This document shows positions 1 through 6,219 of a DNA stretch of 8,343 bases, in pieces. The stretch is from Gemmatimonadota bacterium (GTDB lineage: Bacteria > JAAXHH01), in NCBI GenBank assembly GCA_026713285.1, contig JAPOOT010000182.1, positions 1 through 8,343 of the forward strand, written 5' to 3'. Position numbers and translations under genes: made by a program. The notes beneath the pieces are model-generated. The model saw only the letters and a program-made list of their open reading frames with translations, had not been told where the DNA came from and did no database searches. Numbering within the stretch: position 1 is the stretch's first letter; each line of letters starts with the position of its first letter.

Positions 1-36
1 GCCGGGACTCGCCCGGGTCGCAGGTGGAAGCAAATC

Positions 37-43
37 GGAGGAG
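37..43 (+). promoter_or_regulatory. Shine-Dalgarno site deciding the acetyltransferase start
   Basis: GGAGGAG lies eight bases before the ATG at 52. It matters because the reading frame stays open leftward to the window edge, so the start could in principle lie further upstream. The strong site at normal spacing, and a protein that begins close to where this family normally begins (a short leader before the first helix), both favour 52. Confidence 0.65.
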
Positions 44-51
44 TCGGCTAT

Positions 52-1182
52 ATGGAAGGTCCCAGGGGACTGCAGGCGCCTGAGTACGAATCGCTGTGCA
101 AACTGGTCAACACCGTTTTCCGCGGCGACGGCGCCGGCCGGATGGAGGAACAGTATCCCCTCCTGTTCGCGCCGGAGAACTTCGATCACCTCCTCGTCAT
201 GGTCGACGGCGGCAGGGTGGTCTCCCACGTGGGCGCGTTGACGCGGGACATCTCGGTGATGGGATGCCGGATGACCGCCATGAGCATCGGCGCGGTGGCG
301 ACCTACGAGTCCCACCGGGGCCAGGGCTTGGCGACGCGGTTGATGGAGGCGGCGATCCGGAAGGCCCAAGACCAGGACGCAGTGCTCATGCCGATTTCGG
401 GAGGACGAGGGCTGTACACCCGCCTAGGCGCGAATCGGATCGGCCAATACGCGGCGTATGTCGTACGACGGGGCGTTCTGTCCTCGGCACGGACGGACGT
501 CAGGCCGGCGAAGCCGTCGGATCTGACCGCCATGACGCGGCTATACGCAAAGGAATCCAGCCGGTACGTCCGGTCCACTGCCGATCTGAAGAAGGTGGTG
601 GATGCGGCGTGGATCTGTGACCGGGACGGGGAGACCATGGTGATCCGCCAGGACGGGCGCGCGGTGGCCTATGCCGGCATCCAGAAACCGCGGGCCGACC
701 GTGAAGAAGAAGCCGGACGCGCAAGAATCGTGGAGATCGCGGGTTCCAGGGCCGCACTCGTCCGCGCGCTTCCTGCCCTCCTCGATCTATACGGCGCGGG
801 TTCCCTCGAAATCGTGACGACGGGCGCCGACCTCGAACTGGCTTCCCTCCTTCGATCCCGTGGCATAACCCCGTCACCCCAGGGTTTCACGGGTACTGTC
901 CTCGTCCTGCAGCCTGAGCGGCTGCTGGCCGTGTTCGAGGAATACATCGGCGATGTACTGGGACCGGACGCGTTGGCCTGGGATGTTACAGAAGGATCGG
1001 TGGCTTTTCGATGTGGTGGCCAGGAACATGCGATCGCATCGGGCGATCTGGGCGCGCTGGTCTTCGGCGTGGTGCCCCCCGACGAGGATCCGATCAAGGC
1101 GATTGCATCCGGACCGCTCCGATCGGCACTGGAAAGCGTCTTCCCTCTCCAAATGCCCTGGTACGGGTTTAATTTCGTCTGA
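52..1182 (+). CDS. GNAT family N-acetyltransferase, Eis-like two-domain type
   Basis: Predicted cytoplasmic acetyl-CoA-dependent N-acetyltransferase of 376 residues; the acceptor is unknown. The N-terminal GNAT fold spans roughly residues 8-140. Its acetyl-CoA pyrophosphate loop reads RGQGLA (R89 to A94), the R-x-x-G-x-A form, preceded by the beta-strand SIGAVAT and followed by a helix. Residues about 150-290 (from VRPAKPSDL) look like a second, degenerate GNAT-like half with no clear acetyl-CoA loop. Residues about 290-376 resemble the SCP2-like C-terminal domain of Eis proteins. Length is close to the roughly 400 residues usual for the Eis family. The protein ends WYGFNFV; in mycobacterial Eis the C-terminal carboxylate is catalytic, so an aromatic-rich end is compatible with that family. 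It is convergent with the CocE-type hydrolase, with a 91-base gap and no obvious terminator. GNAT assignment is secure; Eis-like architecture is an inference, and the substrate cannot be read from sequence. Confidence 0.88.
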   Translation: MEGPRGLQAPEYESLCKLVNTVFRGDGAGRMEEQYPLLFAPENFDHLLVMVDGGRVVSHVGALTRDISVMGCRMTAMSIGAVATYESHRGQGLATRLMEAAIRKAQDQDAVLMPISGGRGLYTRLGANRIGQYAAYVVRRGVLSSARTDVRPAKPSDLTAMTRLYAKESSRYVRSTADLKKVVDAAWICDRDGETMVIRQDGRAVAYAGIQKPRADREEEAGRARIVEIAGSRAALVRALPALLDLYGAGSLEIVTTGADLELASLLRSRGITPSPQGFTGTVLVLQPERLLAVFEEYIGDVLGPDALAWDVTEGSVAFRCGGQEHAIASGDLGALVFGVVPPDEDPIKAIASGPLRSALESVFPLQMPWYGFNFV

Positions 1183-1273
1183 CGGTCCCGTCACTCAATT
1201 CGCGTCGATCGACCGGCCTTAGCCACTGTATCTCCCCTACCCGCAAGATGGCTTCGTCCAGTCTTCGCCGGCG

Positions 1274-3157
1274 TCATTCCAGCAGCTTCATCCTCAGGTG
1301 GGAAGGCGCGTTCCGTGAGAAGTAGATCCGGTGCGTAGCCGCCTGGTAGTCCTCTTCCTTCGCCTCGTAGATACTTTGCACCCAGGTCTGGGGGTTGCGG
1401 TCCACCATGGGGAACCACGTGCTCTGGACCTGGACCATCATGCGGTGTCCCGCCTTGAAGGTGTGGGCCACGTCCTGCATGTCGAATTCGATATTCGTGA
1501 CTTCCCCCGGCCTCATGGGCTCGGGGTAGGTGAAACTGTTCCGGTACCGCGCCCGCATGACCTCGCCCCGCACCATGAGCTGGAATCCGCCCATCTTCAA
1601 GTTCATGGGGTTTTCTCCAACGTAGCTCGCCGTATCGGGGTATACATCGATCAGCTTTACGATGAAATCCGCGTCCTCGCCTGTCGTGGTCACGTACAGG
1701 TTGGCGAACAGATCTCCCGTCACGGTCACGTCCTCCTGCAGCACATCCGACTCGAAGACGAGCACGTCCGTACGGCTTGAAGCGAACCGCTGGTCCTGGA
1801 TGAGGTAGCGGTCGTCCCTGTTGATGACGATCTGGGACGTGTGGGGTACGGGTTTCGCTGGATCGCTGACGTATTCGGCGTAGTCGTCCACACCCGCCGG
1901 CCGGTCGAAGGACAGACCGCCGCCGGGCGCAAGGTAGAGGTACGCGTCGCGCGCCTCCCTGGGCGGCCAGTGGTCGAAGGCGTGCCACCGGTTCGAACCC
2001 GTGACGAAGATGCTGGCCTCAGGCAACTCCGGATCGGGACCGTCTTTGAGGTAGTGGTTGAAGAAGGGCAGTTCGAGGTTTTCCCGGTAATGCACCGCCG
2101 TGGGCTGGTCGAAATAGATGTCCTGGTACCGCAGGCCGTCTCCCCGCGCCCACCCGCCGTGCCACCACGGCCCCATGACGAGTTGATTCACGATGCCCGG
2201 GTTGTTGTCCTCCACGGCAGCGTACGTCTTCAGCGGACCGTACAAGTCCTGGGCGTCGAAGAAGCCGCCGACCACGAGCACCGCCGGCGTGACGCCTTTC
2301 AGGTGGGGCAGCGGCGTGCGGGCCTGCCAGAATGCATCGTAATCGGGATGCTCCATCATGTCGTTCCAGATCTTGTTCTTTCCGTGGAGGTATTTCTCGT
2401 TGATGTTCGACAGGGGCCCGAGATCGAGGTACCACTGGTAGCCGTCCGGCGTGCCGTAATCCCGAAAGCCCGAAGCCCGCTGGGTCGTGGGCTCAGGGCG
2501 CGGAGCGCCGTAGAAGGACAGGAAACTGAAGGTGGCCTGCAGCTGGAAGGCGCCGTTGTGATGGCGGTCGTCGCCGATCCACCAGTCGGTAACGGGCGCC
2601 TGGGGCGATACGATCTTCACGGCGGGATGGGCGCCGATCAGGGCGTGGGTGGCGTAGAAACCCGGTGCCGAAATGCCCCAAACGCCCACGCGCCCGTTGT
2701 GGCCCGGCACGTTTTCCAGCAGCCAGGACACCGTATCATAGGTATCGGTGCTCTCGTCGATGTCGGCGTCCGATGTCTTGTCCGGGTCGTGGGGACGCAC
2801 CGCTTCGAATTCTCCTTCCGACATCATGCGGCCACGCACGTCCTGGTAGACGATGATGTACCCTTCCCGGGCGAACAGCATGGACGGGCCGATCCGCGAT
2901 TTGTACGCCGCCCCGTAAGGCGCAACGCTGTAGGGCGTGCGCTGCAGCAGGATGGGATAGGTCCGCGAATCGTCCTTCGGCACGTAGATGGAGGTGAACA
3001 GCCTGGTTCCGTCGCGCATGGGGACATAGCGCTCCAGCTTCTCATAGTTCTCTACAATGTACCGCGCGTCTGCGTTGGTTTGGCCGGAGACTGCACCGGG
3101 GAGAAGGAAGAGGACCAGCAGGCCGACGAAAAAGACGGGGCATGCCATGGTTTTCAT
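1274..3157 (-). CDS. Secreted CocE/NonD-type alpha/beta hydrolase (X-Pro dipeptidyl-peptidase S15 family)
   Basis: A 627-residue predicted exported serine hydrolase acting on esters, amides or acyl-peptide bonds. Residues 1-25 are a Sec signal peptide: basic MK, a hydrophobic run FFVGLLVLFLLPG, and likely cleavage after V-S-G25. The alpha/beta-hydrolase domain covers about 40-380. The nucleophile elbow is GISAPGF with Ser163; the acid is Asp301 in GGFFDAQDLYGPL; the base is His333 in MGPWWHGGW. Tyr76 in QRTPYS matches the oxyanion-hole tyrosine of cocaine esterase. The C-terminal jelly-roll domain runs from about 400 to 627 (LVFESDVLQEDVTVTGDL onward). Full length for the family. AGGAG at 3165-3169 is seven bases before the ATG and favours this start over the Met at codon 4. 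It is the last gene of the minus-strand block, 118 bases after the J-domain gene, with only a weak candidate promoter in that gap. The elbow has Ala where family members usually have Tyr. Family certain; substrate not predictable. Confidence 0.92.
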   Translation of the reverse strand: MKTMACPVFFVGLLVLFLLPGAVSGQTNADARYIVENYEKLERYVPMRDGTRLFTSIYVPKDDSRTYPILLQRTPYSVAPYGAAYKSRIGPSMLFAREGYIIVYQDVRGRMMSEGEFEAVRPHDPDKTSDADIDESTDTYDTVSWLLENVPGHNGRVGVWGISAPGFYATHALIGAHPAVKIVSPQAPVTDWWIGDDRHHNGAFQLQATFSFLSFYGAPRPEPTTQRASGFRDYGTPDGYQWYLDLGPLSNINEKYLHGKNKIWNDMMEHPDYDAFWQARTPLPHLKGVTPAVLVVGGFFDAQDLYGPLKTYAAVEDNNPGIVNQLVMGPWWHGGWARGDGLRYQDIYFDQPTAVHYRENLELPFFNHYLKDGPDPELPEASIFVTGSNRWHAFDHWPPREARDAYLYLAPGGGLSFDRPAGVDDYAEYVSDPAKPVPHTSQIVINRDDRYLIQDQRFASSRTDVLVFESDVLQEDVTVTGDLFANLYVTTTGEDADFIVKLIDVYPDTASYVGENPMNLKMGGFQLMVRGEVMRARYRNSFTYPEPMRPGEVTNIEFDMQDVAHTFKAGHRMMVQVQSTWFPMVDRNPQTWVQSIYEAKEEDYQAATHRIYFSRNAPSHLRMKLLE

Positions 3158-3275
3158 GGAAAAGCTCCTGCGGGATAGGGCAACGGGTTACAAAAGGATT
3201 GTGCGGTGTTCGAATGGAAACTGCGAATTCGGTTTGATCTGGATATGAGGAATATGGATGGATTCCGCGGGAAGA

Positions 3276-3722
3276 TCAAGGGTGGCCATTGTCCGTCAAC
3301 CGTTCATAGGCGTTCACGACCTCGATGAAGGCGTCGTGATCGCCGCCGTGATCCGGGTGGTGGACCTGGGCCAGTTCGCGATACCGCTTTTTGATGTCCT
3401 GGAGCGTCGCATAAGGCTGCAGGCCCAGGAGAGAAAGCAGACCGGGGTCGTACGCATCGGCCATAGAAAGGCCGTGCTCCTTGAAGTACTGGAAGTACAC
3501 CCGGTAGAAGAAGGCCTCGTAAACCGTCTTGATCTCGTCGTGATCCATTTTAACCAGCCGGTTCAGGGGATAAGCGACCCGGGTGTCGTTCGCGGTCCGC
3601 GTAGAGAAGAAGACGTCCCATACCAGCGACTGGTGGTCTTCACGAGGACGGGCCCTGAACCGGATACGACACTCGGTCTGCTTGAGTTGGCGCAGTTTGC
3701 GTTTCAATTGGGGAATGTTCAT
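3276..3722 (-). CDS. Small J-domain (DnaJ-like) co-chaperone with unrecognised N-terminal region
   Basis: A 148-residue protein whose C-terminal part (about 93-145) is a J domain: helix II KKRYRELAQVH, the HPD motif at H122-P123-D124 followed by HGG, then helix III DAFIEVVNAYERL. The chain ends right after helix III, so helix IV is short or missing. HPD is what stimulates the ATPase of DnaK-type Hsp70, so the expected role is to recruit Hsp70 to a client. The N-terminal 90 residues are basic at first (MNIPQLKRKLRQLK), then mixed with an aromatic stretch (EAFFYRVYFQYF); I do not recognise them, and there is no Gly/Phe linker, zinc-finger or membrane segment. I place the start at the Met at 3722, 26 bases after the HAD stop. 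The frame is open to an ATG at 3815, but that would overlap the HAD gene by 67 bases and add a low-complexity leader. No good Shine-Dalgarno precedes 3722, so translational coupling to the upstream gene is possible. Confidence 0.8.
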   Translation of the reverse strand: MNIPQLKRKLRQLKQTECRIRFRARPREDHQSLVWDVFFSTRTANDTRVAYPLNRLVKMDHDEIKTVYEAFFYRVYFQYFKEHGLSMADAYDPGLLSLLGLQPYATLQDIKKRYRELAQVHHPDHGGDHDAFIEVVNAYERLTDNGHP

Positions 3723-3748
3723 GGCGCGGTCCGCTAATTCAACAGGCG

Positions 3749-4420
3749 CTATCTCAACATGGCCGGCAGGTCTTCCATCGATTCCGCCCGGGGCAGTGGA
3801 TGGCTCCACGGCCACTCAACTTCCTGCTGCTGGTACCAGGCCGCCTGTATCGCCTTCATGCCGACCGAGGCCGCCCCGCGCAGTTCGTCAAACCCGCCAT
3901 CCCCGACGAAGTACGCATCGGGCGGCCGAATATCCATTCGAGCGCAGGCGAGATCGTAGATCTTGCTGTCCGGTTTCATCAACCCGACTTTGCAGGAGAA
4001 TACCACGTCGTCCACGTGATCCTGTAGAGGGCAGGATTTCCACGTCAACGCTTCCTCCGGCATGGCGTTGCTGATGACACCGACGCTTAGTCCCAGGGTC
4101 CTTACCTCGTTCAACATCTCGAAGACAAGGGGATCAACCGTAGATAAAACGTGTTGTTTCCTGCGCTCGTAATCCTGAGCCAACTCGGAGATTTCCCGGT
4201 CGGTCACCGGTGATCCGACTTCTTCCCTTACGTGCGAAAACATGGCGATAAAGTCAGGAAACCCGCCTGTCATCGCGCGATCGCCGAAATCCACCCACCA
4301 GCGTGACAATCGGTCCCGCGTCGTCCGCAGTCTTACGTAATTGGGGGTTCTTGACCGGTATGCGCTTCTTGTTTTTTCGGTGATCAGCGTTTCGAACAGA
4401 TCGAAAAAGACGGTCTTCAT
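3749..4420 (-). CDS. HAD-superfamily subfamily IA hydrolase
   Basis: A 223-residue soluble haloacid-dehalogenase-fold protein, likely a phosphatase acting on a small phosphorylated metabolite. Motif I is FFDLFETLIT with nucleophile Asp7. The second Asp of the usual DxDxT, the general acid in phosphatases, is Phe9. Motif II is VISNA with Ser117; motif III is the Lys of GLMKP (K149); motif IV is VGDGGFDELRGA with Asp174 and Asp178. An inserted helical cap lies between motifs I and II (about 17-95), as in subfamily IA. The start at 4420 follows a run of six G (4423-4428) only two bases away, a poor Shine-Dalgarno. The region before it is entirely the 15-bp tandem array. It sits between the IMP dehydrogenase and the J-domain gene on the same strand, so a nucleotide-related phosphatase role is conceivable but is context only. 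HAD family is sure; substrate, and even phosphatase versus another HAD chemistry, is open. Confidence 0.88.
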   Translation of the reverse strand: MKTVFFDLFETLITEKTRSAYRSRTPNYVRLRTTRDRLSRWWVDFGDRAMTGGFPDFIAMFSHVREEVGSPVTDREISELAQDYERRKQHVLSTVDPLVFEMLNEVRTLGLSVGVISNAMPEEALTWKSCPLQDHVDDVVFSCKVGLMKPDSKIYDLACARMDIRPPDAYFVGDGGFDELRGAASVGMKAIQAAWYQQQEVEWPWSHPLPRAESMEDLPAMLR

Positions 4421-4430
4421 GTCCCCCCGA

Positions 4431-4550
4431 ACCAGGCTGTCCTGGCCCGGGTTGTCCGGACCCAGGTGATCCCGAATTAGGTTATACTTAACCAGGAAAT
4501 CCGGACCCAGGTGATCCGGAACCAGGAAATCCTGAATCAGGTAATCCCGA
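4431..4550. repeat. Tandem array of eight 15-bp units filling the IMPDH-HAD gap
   Basis: Eight contiguous units with no spacer start at 4431, 4446, 4461, 4476, 4491, 4506, 4521 and 4536. Plus-strand consensus is [A/C]CCAGGTGATCCGGA. The best-kept copies are units 3 and 5-8; unit 4 (ATTAGGTTATACTTA) is the most diverged and AT-rich, and units 1-2 are also drifted. An 18-base exact repeat occurs at 4455-4472 and 4500-4517. The 15 bases before the array (4416-4430), which contain the HAD start codon, match unit 8 at about 10 of 15 positions and may be a ninth relic. The last unit contains the dehydrogenase stop codon (4537-4539) and its final Gly-Ile-Thr codons. Unit 4 on the minus strand carries TATAAC, a weak -10-like hexamer without a good -35. 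Confidence 0.92.
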
Positions 4551-6024
4551 ATTCCTGGATGGACTGGATGGCGGACATGTCGTGCACGCCGCTGTCTTCA
4601 AGGGACACGTTGGACTGCAGCTCCAGGATGGCGTCCCGGTGCAGCGCCTCGATGTCGGCGCAGCCCGCCGTGGCCATGCCGGATTTGAGCATCTGGACGA
4701 CGATGGGCAGCTTGTCGTAGACCGACCCAGAGTGGGGCACCTGGCCGACTATGCCTTCCTCGAAGAATGTACTGGCGAGCTGGGCGTAGCGCCGGTTGTT
4801 GAAGGCCTTCCGGCTGCCCTCCATCCAGTATTCCTTGACCAGGTCCCCGGCGGCGTTTCGGACGAGCTCGCCGTGGCTCTCGGTAAACCGCGCCAGGAGG
4901 TTACCCATCATGAGTGTGTCGGCGCCCAGGGACAGGGCGATGAGCATGTCCGCCGGTCCCTGAATGCTCCCATCGCCTACGAGGGGCAGGTAATCGCCCG
5001 TTGTCCGCGCCCATTCGTCCCGTGCCGCGGCGACTTCCTGGATGGCGGTCGCCTGTCCGCGACCGGTGGCCTTCACCATCTGCGTCGTGCAGCCGGACGC
5101 GATGCCCATGCCGATCTTCACGGCGTCCGCCCCGCTGCCGGCCAGGTAGTCGAAGCCTTCCCGCGTCACCACGTTCCCTGCGATTACGGGGATGTCGTAA
5201 TGGGACTTGATCCATTTCAGCGTCTCGCCCTGGTATTCCGTGTGGCCGTCGGAGGCGTCGATGACGATCACGTCTGCCTGGTGTTCGATCAGCGCCTCCA
5301 CCCGTTCGCGGTCCTCCGGATGGGTCGATACGGCGGCGCCGACCACCAGGCGCTTTTGCGCGTCTTCCGTGGAGTGGGGATGGCGGATGTGCTTGTCGAG
5401 ATCCCGCTTGAACACGACAGATACCAGCGTTCCTTCGGAGGAAACCATGGGCAGGAACCCGCGTCCGTATTCGATCATCCGCGTATTGGCGGTCTTCAGG
5501 TCGTCTTCCGCGGCGCCGGTCTGCACGTCGGTCTTCATGCGGTCGCCCACCCGCAAATCCTGGTCGTACCGTTCGTCGAAGTCCTTGTCCGTGATCACGC
5601 CGACCAGCTTGCCGTGGAAAACGCCGGTATCCGTCACGGGGAAGGTGTGATAACCGGTATCGTTCATGATCCCGATCACCTCACCAATGGACTGCTGCGG
5701 CGACAGCGTCACGATGTCCGTCTGGAACCCGGCCTTGAACCGTTTCACCGCGTCGATCCTGGTACACTGCTCTTCGACGGTCTGGCTCACTGCGAACACG
5801 CCCATGCCACCCAGCTGGGCCATTGCGATGGCCAGTTCCACGCTGGTAACCGCCTGCATGGCCGCGCTGAGAAAGGGCGTGCGCAGCGTCAGGTAGCCGT
5901 CTCCGTGCCGGCAAAGGCGCGTCTCCAGCGATACGAACTGGGCATTCGCATCGGCCTGCGTAAGGCGCGGCAAAAGGCGGTATTCCTTAAGACTGTGAGA
6001 AACGGTAGAGGCGATGTGCGCCAT
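4537..6024 (-). CDS. guaB: IMP dehydrogenase, Tritrichomonas-type, with CBS-pair insert
   Basis: A 495-residue enzyme expected to oxidise IMP to XMP with NAD+, the first committed step of GMP synthesis, in the cytoplasm. The TIM barrel is interrupted by a CBS pair at about 102-215 (DIVTLSPQQSIGEVIGIM to VVFKRDLDKH). The catalytic loop is GMGIASGCTTQ with Cys312 and Ser310. Asp256 in VIDASDG is the expected nicotinamide-side Asp, and Asp351 in VGDGSIQ the expected IMP-ribose Asp. The mobile-flap Arg-Tyr dyad is present as R412-Y413 in NNRRYAQL, which supports a dehydrogenase over a GMP reductase. The loop after the Cys (KATGRGQATAIQEV), the segment KEYWMEGSRKA and the early SQTVEEQ are, from memory, closer to the Tritrichomonas foetus enzyme than to ordinary bacterial GuaB. 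GGAGG at 6031-6035, six bases before the ATG, supports the start. The last three codons and stop lie in the 15-bp array. It is divergent from a LysR regulator. GMP reductase activity (as in actinobacterial GuaB1) is the alternative. Confidence 0.92.
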   Translation of the reverse strand: MAHIASTVSHSLKEYRLLPRLTQADANAQFVSLETRLCRHGDGYLTLRTPFLSAAMQAVTSVELAIAMAQLGGMGVFAVSQTVEEQCTRIDAVKRFKAGFQTDIVTLSPQQSIGEVIGIMNDTGYHTFPVTDTGVFHGKLVGVITDKDFDERYDQDLRVGDRMKTDVQTGAAEDDLKTANTRMIEYGRGFLPMVSSEGTLVSVVFKRDLDKHIRHPHSTEDAQKRLVVGAAVSTHPEDRERVEALIEHQADVIVIDASDGHTEYQGETLKWIKSHYDIPVIAGNVVTREGFDYLAGSGADAVKIGMGIASGCTTQMVKATGRGQATAIQEVAAARDEWARTTGDYLPLVGDGSIQGPADMLIALSLGADTLMMGNLLARFTESHGELVRNAAGDLVKEYWMEGSRKAFNNRRYAQLASTFFEEGIVGQVPHSGSVYDKLPIVVQMLKSGMATAGCADIEALHRDAILELQSNVSLEDSGVHDMSAIQSIQEFGIT

Positions 6025-6062
6025 GTATGTCCTCCGTGGGAAACCGTTTGAGGTTCCATTGC

Positions 6063-6094
6063 CCCTATTGGATTCCCGGTACGGTTATCCAGGG
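6063..6094 (-). other. Possible hairpin in the IMPDH leader RNA
   Basis: On the minus strand CCCT-GGAT (6094-6087) can pair with ATCC (6073-6070) and AGGG (6066-6063), giving an eight-pair stem with a three-base bulge (6067-6069) and a 13-base loop. It would lie in the roughly 160-base leader predicted from the promoter at 6192-6219, ending about 38 bases before the start codon. It matches no riboswitch class I recognise, has no U-run, and could be chance in GC-rich DNA. Confidence 0.3.
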
Positions 6095-6186
6095 TTGTAC
6101 TGATCCGGATTTCGGGTCCATCGGCGGGTCCACATTCGAGTCAATCAATCGAGTCCACCAATATACATCGTTCAGCCGATTTCGCC

Positions 6187-6213
6187 TTGACATTATACGC
6201 GGATTTATATATT
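6187..6213 (+). promoter_or_regulatory. Candidate sigma70-type promoter for the LysR gene
   Basis: A perfect -35 box TTGACA (6187-6192) is followed after 15 bases by TATATT (6208-6213), or after 17 bases by the poorer TATTAG (6210-6215). Transcription would start near 6220, giving a short AT-rich leader of about 38 bases to the ATG at 6259. The region is sharply AT-rich against the surrounding high-GC DNA. The short spacer of the better -10 is a weakness. Confidence 0.45.
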
Positions 6214-6219
6214 AGTCAA
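6192..6219 (-). promoter_or_regulatory. Candidate sigma70-type promoter for the IMP dehydrogenase gene
   Basis: On the minus strand TTGACT (6219-6214) is followed after a 16-base spacer by a perfect TATAAT (6197-6192). This is the best promoter match seen in the window. It overlaps the opposite-strand LysR promoter almost completely: the -10 of this one abuts and shares a base with the -35 of the other. Transcription would start near 6185, leaving a leader of about 160 bases before the dehydrogenase start. Confidence 0.58.

Noticed and set aside
1..51. End of an upstream gene at the left edge
   Set aside because: All three plus frames are open over these 51 bases, and nothing recognisable is encoded, so no assignment is possible.
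1204..1213. Ten-base perfect palindrome GTCGATCGAC between the convergent genes
   Set aside because: No T-run or extended stem, so not an intrinsic terminator; a ten-base palindrome is expected by chance at this scale.
1841..3178. 445-residue open frame on the plus strand opposite the CocE-type hydrolase
   Set aside because: Shadow of the conserved hydrolase gene; no motif, and the translation is low-complexity Val/Arg/Gly-rich.
3158..3275. Promoter for the CocE-type hydrolase (minus-strand TTGATC then CATATT, 17-base spacer)
   Set aside because: Both hexamers are poor matches and the -35 overlaps the J-domain stop; read-through from the upstream gene is equally likely.
3723..3815. 31-residue longer N-terminus for the J-domain protein, starting at 3815
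   Set aside because: It would overlap the HAD gene by 67 bases, and the added residues are the antisense-frame type of sequence; the Met at 3722 just after the HAD stop fits better.
4537..6024. Assignment of the barrel enzyme as GMP reductase
   Set aside because: It keeps the CBS insert and, more telling, the flap Arg-Tyr dyad (R412-Y413) that dehydrogenases use to activate water and reductases lack. Not fully excluded.
4582..6051. 489-residue open frame on the plus strand opposite the IMP dehydrogenase
   Set aside because: It is antisense to a clearly conserved gene, has biased His/Arg/Val-rich composition typical of a shadow frame in GC-rich DNA, and shows no recognisable domain.
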